Shown: one piece after another, positions 52,606 to 64,000 of the stretch
How the letters are laid out: each line of letters begins with the position of its first letter
How positions within the stretch are numbered: the first letter of the stretch is position 1
Assembly: GCA_038373885.1 (NCBI GenBank)
Contig: JAWZYV010012347.1
Coordinates: forward strand, 62,001-126,000
From: Cheiracanthium punctorium
Lineage: Eukaryota; Arthropoda; Arachnida; Araneae; Cheiracanthiidae
Direction of reading: 5' to 3'
Length of the DNA stretch: 64,000 bases
The notes under the pieces: generated by a model
Told to the model about the DNA's origin: nothing
Seen by the model: the letters and a program-made list of their open reading frames with translations, nothing else
Database searches by the model: none
Translations under genes and position numbers: made by a program

Positions 52606-55489
52606 ATGATGGCCCTGCTGCTACCCTGGAATTGCCATGGTTTTTTAAACAAAATTGACGACCTCAAAACTATAATTTACAACCATAATCCCGCCTGTCT
52701 TGCCCTACAGGAAACATACCTTAAAACAAATAAACAAACTCAAATCCGCAACTTTGCCATCCTCAGGAAAGATTATGAGCTAAGGGAAAGGGCCTCTGGC
52801 GGAGTTGCCCTCTTAATAAATAATATCCTTAACTTGCAGGCCGTCGCCACTCGTATCCATCTCAAACAACTTACCACTATCTGCAGTATTTACCTTTCAC
52901 CTAACGAGACAATCAATCAAACTCTAATCACTAACCTGGTCAGCAACTTCCTTCCCCTTTCATTCTCCTCGGGGACATGACACCCACAGTCCCCTGTGGG
53001 GCAGTAAAGACACCAACAATAGAGGACAGTAAATTGAACAAATGCTCACAGACTTCTCCCTCTGTGTTATGAATAATGGTGACAGCACTTACTTCCATCT
53101 TCCAACAAAATTGTTTCATGCCATAGACCTAGCCATCTGTTGTCCCCCCATCCTCCCGCTGTATAATTTCTCTGTTTCCGGTGACTTGCATAATAGTGAC
53201 CACTTTCCGATTGCTCTCTCACCTTTATATCAGAATCTCAACCAATTTTCAAGAGTACCCAGGTATCTTCATGACATGGCTGACTGGCATACTTTCACCT
53301 CACTGTCAACAATATCACCAAATATCATAGAAGGCACTATTGATGAGGTCGTTGACAAAGTCACTTCCACCATCATTAGGGCAGCAGATCATAGTATCCA
53401 AAGTTTGGCACCAGCTGGCGCAGAAAATAAAAAACCGTGGTGGAACGAGGCATGCACCCTAGCAAAAAAGCAGCAGCAGAAAGCCTGGGGTACCTTCCTC
53501 CGATATCCCACAACAGAAAATCTAATTGTTTTTAAAAAAGCAAAGGCAATCGCCGCAGGGTGAGGCGGCAATCTCAAAAGAAAGAATCATGGATGCAATA
53601 TGTCTCCAGCATTACTACATCAACTTCTAGTAAGGAGCTGTGGACCAAAACAAAAAGAGCCATGGGAATATACCACAACCCTACCATACACTGTCTTTCC
53701 ATAAATAACAAAATCATCTCTGATACTACAGACATTGCAAATACCATCGGTGCGACTTTGATCCTATCTTCCTGCAGTACCTCCTACTCAAATACCTTTT
53801 ATACCCACAAACTGCAATCTGAACGGCAAAAACTAAATTTTAAAACCTCCTTGCAGTTCTCTTACAATAGTATCTTTACTACCCATGAACTCACCAATCA
53901 ACTCAAACAGTTATCAAACACTTCTCCTGGTCCTGATGGTATCACATATGAAATGCTAAAACACCTTTCTCACGACTCCTACTATAACTGTTTATTAGAA
54001 TCTGGAACGAACATACCTTTCCTTCCTCCTGGAGAGATGCCATAGTCATTTCCTTTCCTAAACCTGGAAGAAATACGTCTAATCCTAGTAACTACTGTCC
54101 CATAGCCCTAACTAGTTGTCTGTGTAAATTACTGGAAAAAATGTTTAATGCCCACCTTGTCTACATTTTAGAAACTGGGGACCATATACATCCCTGTCAG
54201 TGGCTTTCGCAAAGGCAGATCCACTATTGACAATATTTTAAATTTAGAGACGCAAATTCGTAATGCCTTCCTTTGGAGGAATCACTTTGTATCAGTGTTC
54301 TTCGACATTGAAAAGACATATGACCAAATGTGGATATACGGCATCCTCCAAGACCTCTATAATATAGGCTTTCGAGGCAATCTACCAATTTTTATAAAAA
54401 ACTTTTTATCACTCAGAAACTTTCGTGTCTGGGTCAACGGCACTCTGTCTGATAATTTCACACAAGATGAGGGTGTTCCACAGGGCTCCGTCCTTAGCGT
54501 CACCCTCTTCTCTATAAAAATCAATAATATTCTTAACCAATTGCCTCGAACCGTCAATGGTAGCCTATATGTAGATGATCTTCAAATCTCCTGCCAAGGT
54601 ATAGATATGCGCCTCATCGAACGCCAGCTTCAAAATTCGATTAACCGAATCCTAAAATGGTGTAACACAAATGACTTTACTATATCTGCAGAAAAAATGA
54701 TCTGTACCCATTTTTGCCGGAAGCGTGGGTTACATCCGGATCCAGAACTTTACCTGGGTCACAGTAACATCGTTCTCAAGGATTCTGTTAAATTTTCAGG
54801 AATAATTCTTGACAAAAAAACTTATGTTTGCCAAACATGTTTCTGACATCCGCAGTAAATTCGAAAAAAAAACTTAACTTGCTAAAGGTTTTAACTAACA
54901 CCTCTTGGAGAGCAGACTGCATGTCTCTCTTGCGTATTTACCGTGCCGTCATCCGTTCCAAAATGCATTACACATTTTCTCTGGTGCTTTTAGAACATCA
55001 CCTGTACATAGTCTTTACGTCACTTGCCATGAGACATCTCTCACCCTCACTCATCATAAACTCTCATTAAATACATACTTCCGTGTTCTTTCACATCCCT
55101 CACACCCATTAAAAAATTTCTTTACTGACACCCATTTTGATCGCTTTTATGGCAATCGTCCGTCTTGTACAAACAAAATTCACCCAGCTCTCTCACATTG
55201 GTCATCGCATCCCTATCGTAGACTAGATGTCATTTTGACACGTCTCCATATCGGGCACACGTTGCTCACACATGGGCACTTACTCTTGGGTGAACCTACT
55301 CCGGAATGTTCCCATTGTCATACCAAGCTCACCATTCGTCATCTCTTAAACTCATGCACTGTTTTTTATGATTTTTATCGAATATTTTTTAACTGTTCTT
55401 ATCCCAAACTTGCCGACATATTGGGTGAAATCCCACACCATAACTTGTTTGCCTTTCTTCGGCACACAAACATATTTTATTCAGTATGA
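52606..55489 (+). pseudogene. NL-m ORF2 pseudogene
   Basis: MALLLPWNCHGFLNK to LQETYLK, then a frameshift near 52975 destroys LGDMN (DTHSPLWGSKDTNN in another frame). HNSDHFPIAL, NKKPWWNEA, SPGPDGITYEML, FFDIEKTYDQMW, GVPQGSVLS and YVDDLQISC follow with breaks near 53560, 54000-54200 and 54830. At 55173 it jumps from RPSCT to NKIHPALSHWSSH, deleting the whole RNase H. The knuckle CSHCHTKLTIRHLLNSC and the end HTNIFYSV are kept. Confidence 0.85.
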
Positions 55490-55722
55490 AGTGTCCACTT
55501 TTGCCTGACTGGCATCTGGATGGGAACCCACCATCCAGATGCCTTTGTTTTACCTCTTTTATCTACTTTTGAATTTTACTTGTCTCCTTTATCACCTTTA
55601 CGTTTTAGCTTTCACTAGATCTTATGACACCTTTTATACTGAGCACATCTTTATATGACTTAACTCAATGTCTGGTGCAGTATGTCCTTTCTGGACCTTG
55701 TGCCAAAAAAAACGTACCAACC
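55490..55722 (+). other. NL-m 3' UTR and tail
   Basis: Post-stop hairpin ATCTGGATGGG/CCATCCAGAT with a longer loop (55514-55540), 3' stem-loop TGTCCTTTCTGGACC, and a short tail CCAACC ending about 55722, where NL-n coding begins. Confidence 0.75.
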
Positions 55723-56018
55723 ATGAAATCCCACCATGGAGTACATTGCAGACTTCGTACCTCCAACCATTTAATGGCTTTACAAAACAGGATACCGACC
55801 CAAAGATATATCAACAGTTGTTCCAAGAACACAAAAACAGATATAAAATATAATGAAATATACACAGATGGCTCCAAATCTCGGAATCATGTTGGCTTTG
55901 CCTTTACTGGAAGTAATCAAAACTGTAGCTATACTCTAGCTTTCTGTTCCGTCTTCACTGCTGAACTACTGGCCATCCATGAAAGACTTTTATACATTTC
56001 TGGAATGAACACAAACAG
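55723..56018 (+). pseudogene. NL-n ORF2 RNase H, part 1
   Basis: Reads EIPPWSTLQTSYLQPFNGFT, KQDTDPKIYQQLFQEH, EIYTDGSKSRNHVGFAFT, AELLAIHERLLYISGMNTN. It is cut at 56018 by a hAT element and resumes in frame at 59981 (R-IIIYSDSLSVLENL). Confidence 0.85.
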
Positions 56019-56264
56019 CAGGGTCAGAAGCAAAAATTTTGGAAAAAAAAATAGGGAAAAAAAGGAGAGAAAAAGAAAAAGAAAGGGAAAAAAAAAAAAG
56101 GAGCTTTTTACTGTTCTTTGGGAGATCAATCTATCTATAAATACGTGCTAAACAAACTACATAATTAAAAATTTTAACTGTGAATCTTTTCTAAAAAAAA
56201 TTTTAAGAACATGCATTCATAAGTCAGAAATACTGGGTATTCTTTATTAATAAGAATGTAACCA

Positions 56265-56313
56265 TTTGTACTATTATTGTCAAGTTCAAGAGACTTGACA
56301 ATAATAGTACAAA
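56265..56313. repeat. Perfect 21-bp hairpin with 7-base loop
   Basis: Arms 56265-56285 and 56293-56313 are exact reverse complements around TCAAGAG. The centre reads CAAGTTCAAGAGACTTG. It lies inside the hAT element, left of the transposase fragment. A run of T follows about 10 bases downstream. Confidence 0.9.
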
Positions 56314-57049
56314 AGACTTAATTTTTCATTCAAAAGACTTTTTGTTTTATTATTGAAAAGAAACTATTAAGAACAAACTTTCTGTCAGTTATTTTTCTTT
56401 AATTGCTAACAATAAATAAATAAGTTTACATCTATTGCTACTTAGTTATGTTTTTCCAAGACACTCAGGAATTAAAAAATGAAGCTCTTGTAAAATTAAT
56501 TATCGAGAATTTTTAATTAATATTTAAATTCCATTAACTTGTATCTTTTTCAACATAAAATCACAAATAGTAATTGATACAGTTGTCACAAGTAAAGTCT
56601 CGTCTACAAGATTTTTCTATCAGCTTCAGCTTCTTTTAGTTCTTTTGTAATACTCTCAACTTTTTGTGTTGCTATTTCAATTGCTGTAGTAGCGATCTTC
56701 ATGTTCGGAATATTTTTTACTTAATTGCATCCTGTAATTTCGTATTGCTTTCTTTAAGGTATGTTTGGACTGCTTGGAGATCTTCCTGCAGACCTTTTAC
56801 TCTCTCATCAATTTTCTGTTTTTATTTTATTTTTTTTGTTTTTTCCCCATTCTTTTCTTTTCTCCTTTTTACTTCGCTAGCTTCTTTTTCTTTTCATGTC
56901 TTCAGTTGCTTTATTTATCGCTTTTTCTTGCGAATAAACAGCATATGCTTTAGTCACAGCATTAAGTAGCTGTTTTGTAATTGCAATATTACTAATGGTA
57001 CCATTTCTCCTAATGGTATCTTTAACTTGTCGAATTCTGAGAGATCATG

Positions 57050-57433
57050 TCATTCATAAGACAGAACACTGCAATTTACAGAAAAACCTCTTTCAACATC
57101 AGAATTGGTATGCGACAGAGAAAGGCAATTTTTGATTATAATCAATAAATCTGAATACTTTTCTTTTCCGTTCATCTTATCAACAAGACTGTAAACTTCT
57201 TTCCAGCACCCATCAATTGGCTGTCTGTCATCATCAGAACGTTCATTAAAGCTTTTTACAATTAGATCAACTTCGTCATCTAATCTGTAAGCTTGATATT
57301 CCAAAACTGTTTTGTCTATAATTTCATTAGACAAATTTCACGATGCTAAACAAACACATAAGCATTGAATGGCTCTGTCATTCTGAGAGGATCTGAGAGC
57401 CGGATGCAGCTGCTCCAGATCTTTCAAAAATGA
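57050..57433 (-). pseudogene. hAT transposase C-terminal dimerisation domain
   Basis: Reads FLKDLEQLHPALRSSQNDRA, a stop (about 57345), NEIIDKTVLEYQAYRLDDEV, IDGCWKEVYSLVDKMNGKEK, then LSLSHTNSDVERGFSVN, the hATC signature. The frame ends at LSYE. The catalytic core (BED finger, DDE acids) upstream on the minus strand is not recognisable, partly because another element is inserted at 57986. Confidence 0.8.
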
Positions 57434-57985
57434 ATGATTTTTAGGCAAAGATTGTTTCAGTAATTTTCAAAATATTTACTAAAAATGCCTGCATGCCCAT
57501 TCATGCTTCCTTTGCATCATTTTCCCCAATCTGTGACAGTGATTCTCATTACAAAATAATAATGAAAGGAACCCTTGCTCCAAGTTAAAATCCCCCCCCC
57601 AAAAGTGTTAATTCAAACAACTGGATTTGGATTAAACCAATATTCAATATTATTTGTTTCAATTGTTTCCTAAATTTATATTTAAAAGAAGTTTAAGCAG
57701 AGATTCCCATAGCAAAATAATAATTAAAATAAATTAAGTTTCATAAATAAATTTTTTCCCAAAAGTGTAAACTTTAATAATGGTCAAACTTAATTACACC
57801 AATATTGTTTTGCCAATCGTTACCCGATTTTATAATTGGAAACATAGTCTGATAAAAGAAAAACTATCTGCCCACATAATCCAAAACTATCTGCAGACTC
57901 ATAATAGTTCATGATAACTAAATACATAATGCATATATAAACATGTGTATATGCATATGCGCACACATCTGTGCGTGCTTGGGCT

Positions 57986-59411
57986 CAGAGCTCATTCTAA
58001 GTTAAAAAAAAGGGTAGGGTGCAAAGGTTTTAAAAAAGGGCATCATTATTTTAAAAGGGCATTGTGTTTCTTAAAAAGGGCAGTACATATCCTAATTTGC
58101 AAAAATCCCCTAAAAAATTGAGTAAACCAATGCTTTATTGATTAATAATAATTAATTAGTAATCTTTATTAATAAATTTATTACTAGTCTTAATTAATTT
58201 GATCAAAATTAATTAAGTTGATAAAGCTAAGTAATGTAAAAGAATTACATTTTAAGTAACTTTGTTAATTAACTTATTAAAATAAATTATAAATAGTTAA
58301 TAAGAATATTTGAGATTTTTAAGGTTTTTTTCTTTTTATATCATCCAAAACCATTTCTTTTTATATCATCCAAAAATAATCACCCAAACATACGTAACAG
58401 ACAAGAAAATGCTTAATTAAGTATGCATTTTGCATAAAAAGCACATTTTAATAAACTATTTATTTGATCACCTTGTTAAGAATCATCAATAAAAGTTTAA
58501 CTAAAATAAGAAACACTTAATAAAGTTAAATTGTTCTAAACCTAAATTTTCATTTTTATTAATTTTTTTCAGTTTTCAAGTTATTACATTTCTAAAAATA
58601 ATTCATTCAATTTTTCATCATTCACTTGTCTTTGTAAGAATTAATCCAATAGTACAAACAATTAAAATATAGTTAATGCATGAAATTAGTAATAACACTT
58701 CTGTTCAAAATTACCATATAATGGTATAAATATCTATTCCAGTTATTCAGTACATATTCCACTACAAATTCTAGTAATTTATTAATTCTATTGAAAATGG
58801 ACAGCAATAGCTAAAATTTTTTTCAGGATTATCTGCAGCCATTATAAGTGTTCTTCTGTTGATTTTAACAATCAGCTGGTCACCTATATAAGTGGCAGTT
58901 TTGAAACAGCCTGAAAGGAGATAAGAACCTCAACCTCATCTTTCTCCCCCAGTCTAGCTCTGAAAGAAAACCACAAAAGTAAAAATAAAAAAAAAAGTTC
59001 CGACAATAAATTTCTAACTTTTGTTCAAATTAAGATGTCTTTTTAAAATTTGGACACTGAATCAATTTTTGCATTTAAAAGTAATTCCCAAAATTTCAAA
59101 CAAATCGGTCTATTAATAAAAAAATTGTAGATGAATGAATTTTTACACAGTTGATTTCCTTCCCCCTTTTCACCACAGAGACTGGCGGCCTGCATTTGCA
59201 TTGGTGCCAGCCTACTGGTATGGTGGGAGGGGAGTTCTATTAGCATAAAAGTTGTGTAAATTCCTCCCCACCAAATAAGAGAACAAATATAAGGGATAAG
59301 GAAGCTTCGGTAGATATTAAAAAAATACAAAAAACTTCGCAGGCAAAAGAGGACGTCTAATTTTTAATCATCGGCGCGGTGGTCCGCTGACCCCGCCTAG
59401 AATGAGCTCTG
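57986..59411. mobile_element. Nested hAT-like non-autonomous element
   Basis: The left end CAGAGCTCATTCTA and right end TAGAATGAGCTCTG are perfect 14-bp inverted repeats. Flanks CTTGGGCT (57978-57985) and CTTGGGTT (59412-59419) match at 7 of 8 bases, fitting an aged 8-bp duplication. The 1,426-bp interior is AT-rich with four AAAGGGCA-like words near the left end and no transposase. The open frame at 59043-59330 shows no family resemblance. Confidence 0.8.
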
Positions 59412-59980
59412 CTTGGGTTATAGTGACTTAAAAAAGATTTTAGGTAACTATCCATTAAAAAAAAAAAAAAAAAAAAAAACTTGGAATTACTGGAAAACTA
59501 TCTGCAAGACCTTTGAATGTATCCACGTCTGACGTGCATCTACATTATCTGACTATGATTAGAAGAATTTTAAACGGCGTTTCTTCGTTAAAGAAGGGGG
59601 GGGGGGAATAACACCCAGCTAACTTAAATAGTTTTGGATCTGCGTTTGAGCCCTGTAAAGCTGTTTTTTTCACCACCACGGTTTCCGGCAACGCCGCGTA
59701 TGCGCGCGTTTCTGCTCTTACATTATCCCTATGGAAGCTGGACTTCACGCGAGTGATATTTATGATTGGCCGTACTATCGGCGCCGTCATTCCGAAAGAA
59801 AGAAAAAAAAAAAAAAAATCAAAGAAAGAGAACCGTGGGAAAGCGAGAGGGGAAAAGGAATAAAAGGAAGGAAAGGCTGAAAATAGGAGAGGAAACTGTA
59901 TTTAAAGAAAAAAGTAGGAAAAAAGGAGCCAATTGAAAAAAAACAGGAAAAAAAGGAGCACTGCGGTCCCTGACAAACAG

Positions 59981-60590
59981 GATTATCATCTACTCAGACT
60001 CCCTCAGCGTACTCGAAAATCTAAAATCGGGCTCCATTACTCATAGCTATATTATGAAAGTGCTACGCATGCATGAACAGCTCACAAATCGTGCGTACAA
60101 CATTCTCCTCTGTTGGGTACCCAGTCATATTGGGATACCGGGCAATGAAAAGGCAGACACATTAGCCAGGCACTCTACAATCCTGTACACAGGCTATCTC
60201 ACATATAATGATATAAAGTCCGGCATTTCTAGTTTAGTAAAAAGCAGTTGGATCTATAAATGGGAAAGTGAAACCGAAAATATACTGCATTCTATACGAT
60301 CTGCTCTCACTCCTTGTCCATCCCTTTCATTTCGAAAGCATTATGTCCTTTTGACTCGTCTCCGCATCGGTCACACAAGACTCACCCATAGACACCTACT
60401 TCTGGGTGAACCTGCTCCGAAGTGCTCACATTGTCCTACTCTCCTCACTGTTCGTCACACTTTAACCTCTTGTACAGCTTTTAATAATCTTTACCAAACC
60501 TATTTTAAGTGTACTCATCCCAGTCTTGACGATATATTGGGTGAATCCCCACATAATAATCTCTTCTTTTCTTCAGTATATTAATTTTCT
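59981..60590 (+). pseudogene. NL-n ORF2, part 2 (RNase H end, knuckle)
   Basis: Continues IIIYSDSLSVLENLKSGSIT, CWVPSHIGIPGNEKADTLAR, RLRIGHTRLTHRHLLLGEPA, then CSHCPTLLTVRHTLTSC and PSLDDILGESPHNNLFF. A small frameshift near 60570 alters the last residues. Apart from the hAT insertion it is little damaged, but the 5' part of NL-n (before EIPPW) is missing. Confidence 0.85.
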
Positions 60591-60634
60591 TCATCTGTCT
60601 TAAAGTGTGTGTCTCTGACTGGTATCTGGATGGG

Positions 60635-60841
60635 TTGGTTGGTTGGTTGGTTTGTTGATGTTTATTGGCACAAGGTCCAAAAAGGACATGCTGCGCCAGA
60701 CAAGGGGTTAAAACCAAATCATGATGTATTCAAATAAAAGGTACCAAAAACACCTAGTAAAAGCTAAGATGTAAAGACTAAAAAGGTGGAGAGTAAAATC
60801 CAAAAAGTGTTAAAAATAGATAAGAAGTGAAACAAAGAGTC
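60635..60841 (-). mobile_element. NL-o: 207-bp NL 3'-end insertion
   Basis: The (TTGG)n tail complement, 3' stem-loop and 3' UTR only, inserted inside the NL-n 3' UTR. ATCTGGATGGG occurs at 60624-60634 and 60842-60852, an apparent 11-bp duplication, although this sequence is itself one arm of the 3' UTR hairpin. NL-n resumes at 60853. An extreme 5' truncation gives it SINE-like size. Confidence 0.65.
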
Positions 60842-60852
60842 ATCTGGATGGG

Positions 60853-61048
60853 AGCGCCCATCCAGATGACTCTTTTTTATCTACATTTTATCTTTCTACA
60901 ATTCGCTTTTATCGTCTAGATTTCATGGATTTTAGCTTTACTTACTTTATACAACACCTTTTTACTTAGAGAAACCTTGGTTTTAATATTTTACACATAG
61001 TCTGGCGCAGTATGTCCTTTTTGGACCATGTGCCATTAAACACCAATC
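60853..61048 (+). other. NL-n 3' UTR end and tail
   Basis: Second half of the post-stop hairpin, then the AT-rich 3' UTR, terminal stem-loop (TCTGGCGCAGTATGTCC...GGACCATGTGCC) and a short tail of CAACCAACC with variants. Confidence 0.75.
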
Positions 61049-61130
61049 AACCAACCAATCACGAGATGAAAGTTTTGTTTGTCATTAAGAAATTTGCTTT
61101 AAGCAAGTATATGCATATAAAAAAAAATAT

Positions 61131-63530
61131 GGGATTAAAGTACGAATCAGGAAGTAAGAAAGAAAGGAGAGGGAAGTCAGAAAAAAGGCAGGTCAGCAGC
61201 AGTTGTTGAATTTTGGATTTAGCCAGTCCCGCATGGATTCTAATATTGAACACTTTGAAGAAACAATGTCTGATTCAGAAAACAAAACTGGTTCTGCCCA
61301 GTCGACAGCTAACCGCCGACATTTTCGGAAACAACCGAGGGAGAACCGAAGTGATCCTTGAAGTCAGATGAGTCTGCTGACAATGAAACCAATTTCAAAG
61401 TGGAGTTTGATGTTGGAAGCTTAGACTGTGATTGTCCACCTTCACAAAAAAATAAGAGAAGCAGTAGAACGGGATCCTTACACACATCCACTCAAATTCC
61501 CTGTCGATTCAGTCAGTTCCGCTTTTCCTACTAGCATATTTAAAATCACGCTCCAAAACAGACAACGGGTGAAACGAGACTGGCTTGTATGGAGTGAAAG
61601 CAAACAAGCATTATTCTGTTTTCCCTGTTGCTTGTTTTCAACACTACCAGCAACAAAATGCTCACAGTTATCAATGCCATCTGGATATCCTCACACGAAA
61701 AAATGGAAGAAATTGTAAGATATAATTCCGCAGCTCGAACAAAGTAACTGTCACAGACTGTTACATGAAGTGGAAAATATTGCTAACGCAGTGACAAAAT
61801 GGGTATCCGATTTTCAATGAAATAAAAAGCCACTTATTAAATGAAACAGAAATATGGAGACAAATCTTATAAAGATTGTTACATGTTCCACTATTTCTTG
61901 AAGAAAGAGCTCTAGCGTTTAGTGGCCATTCCAGAAAAATTGGAGATCCAAAAAAAAAATGGAAATTTTTTAGGAATTTTGGAGCTTTTAATCGTATATG
62001 ACCCTCTGCTTAGTGAGCAATTGAAGAAATTGAAAGATTCCTAAATCTCAAAGAAACGTTTGCAGGTTCATTACCTTTCCGATGAAATACAAAATGAGTT
62101 TATAAAAACTGCATTTCCACAAAAGTGCAAAATATTGTATCGAAAAAAATTGCAAAATATTATTCTGTTGTTGTTGATAGCACTCCTGATTCATCGCGTA
62201 TGTAAAAAAAAACTTATTTTGAAGCATATTTGAAAAATGAATACTGAAAATATGAGATTCAAAAACGATTTTTAGAGTTTGTGGATTGCTACAAGAAAAC
62301 CAGAAAGGCTATCGCAAATTTAATTTTGAAAACTAGAAAATTCCCATATTCCTATATCTGATTGCCTTGATCAAGGATACGACAATGGAAGTAATATGAG
62401 TGGCATTTATAAGAGTGTACAATCATATTTACTTTCATTGATAGAACTCCACAGCAAAATTTTATCCCTGTGCATGTCACAGTTTGAATTTGTGTTATGA
62501 TAAAGCAGCCAAGAGTTGTCTTTGACCTTTTTTGGGGTTGTACAGCAACTCAGTAATCTATTTAGTCGCAGTCCTCAGCGTTGAGAAATACTAAAGAAAC
62601 ACATTGGCTGTGCGATACTCGTTGGAGTTCCCGTGTTGAAAGTATTCAGCAATTTGCAAGTCATCTCAATCAAATTCTCAGTTCTTAATATGAAGTAAGT
62701 GAACTTAATCCCAGAAACCTGTGCAGTATTAAATGTCCTTAAAAAATATTAATTTCATTCGAATGTTTGGTTATGGCATCAATATGGATAAAAGTACTGG
62801 TGCAAATTGACCAAAGAAATAAAATTCTTCAGGCCAGAAATGTCACGATTGATGTTGAAGCTGAAAACCTGCAGCATCTGATTGAAGATTTAAATAATTT
62901 GCATAATAATGTAATAACTGGTATTACATGATCTCCAATGCTTTTGGAATCTTTGTCAAGGAAATTAGAACAGTTATATTTTCCTTGCCGACTTAATGAA
63001 TCAATAATTATAGAAGAGAGTGTTATGCTATCTACTGTCGTGATTGAAGATCGAGACCACATCACTCTTCAACGTTACATTCAACAAAAGGACTTTCTTC
63101 ATGTGTTTTTACCTACTATTTGCATTCTGAATGAAGTTAAAAGGAGAAAGCTGAAAGAAATTCATAATGAAATTACGACTGAAGCAGTTAAAAGTCAATT
63201 TGAAAAGATTTTTCGAAACTTCTTACAAAAAGAGGCGGCTAAACATGTTATTTCAGTAGTTCAGAGGCTGGCGGAACATCAAACACATGAAAACATCGAG
63301 CAGCAGAGTGACAATTCAGATGCGAAATTAGTTTTAATAACTTCGATGATTGAACTTTTCTGCGAGAATATAGGAGTCTGCATTCGAAGACTATTAAAAT
63401 GTACTGTGTGTGCAAGTGTGTGTGACAATTAACTCTGTCACGAATGCATGACATGGAATTTTGGACAATTGATGGAACGTTATGGTGAAAGAGCTCTTCT
63501 TTCTATAAACTAAGAACAACTAACTACTGA
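61131..63530 (+). pseudogene. ZMYM1-like hAT transposase pseudogene
   Basis: N-terminal basic KYESGSKKERRGK is typical of these proteins. DWLVWSESKQALFCFPCCLF (61590-61640) is the TTF-type zinc finger. In shifting frames follow FSGHSRKIGDP, FLGILELLIVYDPLLSEQL and VHYLSDEIQNEFI, the DUF4371 region. HRW-like SPQR.EILKKHIG lies near 62575, then the long open piece MLLESLSRKLEQLYFPCRLN to the C-terminal GERALLSIN and DFIERNKNI. Numerous frameshifts and stops, so non-functional. It has no terminal repeats that I could identify. Confidence 0.7.
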
Positions 63531-63531
63531 C

Positions 63532-64000
63532 TTTATTGAGAGAAACAAAAACATTATTACTTATATAAATGCACATTTGTGAAACGTATGGATATACAGA
63601 AGATGATCCAGACTGCAAAAGAAATATACATAAAATCTGATCCAAATCCTGTACGTATGTTTTAATGAAATATACTTTTCTTTGCTTATATATTCTTCGT
63701 TTGAAGTGCCCATTCTTAGGTGAAATTAATTTAAATTAATTAAAACAGTTCAAATATTAGCTATTTAACTATATTCAAACAAATAAATTTACATACATTT
63801 ATTTATATTTCAATATTTATTTATTAATTTATTTGAAGTCAAAGGTTCACGAGCAAGCAAAAAAAAATGTCTTTAATATGCAGGATGCGTAACTTAATGA
63901 TATTTTTAAAGATGACAACTTAAAAGACTATCTAATTTAAAATAAAGTCATCTAAAACATTAAATACCATTAAAAACAATAAATAAATAAAAAAACATTT
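63532..64000. other. AT-rich right edge
   Basis: TTTATTTA-rich, no coding or clear repeat ends seen. Confidence 0.6.

Larger units (their letters stand above)
56019..59972 (-). mobile_element. hAT element inserted in NL-n
   Basis: Flanked by ACAAACAG (56011-56018 and 59973-59980), an 8-bp duplication; excision restores the NL-n frame. Terminal repeats are short: CAGGGTC on the left, CAGGGAC on the right. The minus strand carries the hAT C-terminal dimerisation domain. Both ends are rich in A/G homopurine runs. It contains a second hAT-like insertion (57986-59411). Confidence 0.85.

Noticed and set aside
56664..56969. Phe/Leu-rich open frame resembling membrane segments
   Set aside because: Product of T-rich homopolymer DNA inside the hAT element; no conserved motif.
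8505..61048. CRISPR-like array from repeated NL segments
   Set aside because: Repeats are kilobase-scale retrotransposon copies with coding capacity and no regular spacers.

Overview
This window looks like animal, most likely arthropod, DNA. It is AT-rich, has no bacterial gene layout, and I could support no intact host gene. The transposon mixture (a (AACC)n-tailed non-LTR element with RNase H, ZMYM1-like and ZNF862-like hAT, THAP/P-element, Polinton polymerase B, YqaJ-type protein, RAG1/Transib-like pieces) is what I associate with spider genomes. The arachnid assignment is an inference. No CRISPR arrays or rRNA were seen.

Left flank, 1-8.5 kb: old, decayed transposon remains. These are a hAT transposase piece, two Helitron-like 3' ends, a 693-bp Tigger-like element with TA duplications, an intron-bearing Polinton-type DNA polymerase B pseudogene on the minus strand, tRNA-like sequences, and a P-element/THAP9-like transposase fragment.

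Centre, 8.3-37.4 kb: a second P-element/THAP9-like pseudogene is cut twice by one non-LTR retrotransposon family, labelled NL here. NL carries ORF1 with three CCHC knuckles, and ORF2 with endonuclease, reverse transcriptase, RNase H and a C-terminal CCHC knuckle. Its 3' end carries two hairpins and an (AACC)n tail. The first insertion (8505-30615, 14-bp target duplication) has grown to 22 kb by NL copies landing in NL copies, together with a Copia 3' part. The second (30942-36670, 14-bp duplication) is a single full-length copy. Two full-length plus-strand copies, NL-e (17528-23212) and NL-g (30942-36670), keep uninterrupted ORF2s of about 1225 residues.

Right part, 37.8-64 kb: a hAT-type MITE, Transib/RAG1-like and YqaJ-like pseudogenes, NL-h and NL-i joined in tandem on the minus strand (40.5-49.6 kb), and a jumble of NL pieces (50.7-61.0 kb). 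One of these pieces holds a hAT element which itself holds another hAT-like element. A ZMYM1-like hAT transposase pseudogene follows.

The only likely functional products are NL proteins. ORF1 would coat the RNA, and ORF2 would nick the target, reverse transcribe and degrade RNA during target-primed insertion. The most interesting signals are the datable nest, fold-back and palindrome junctions inside NL copies, the conserved structured ends of NL, and the intron-bearing polymerase B.
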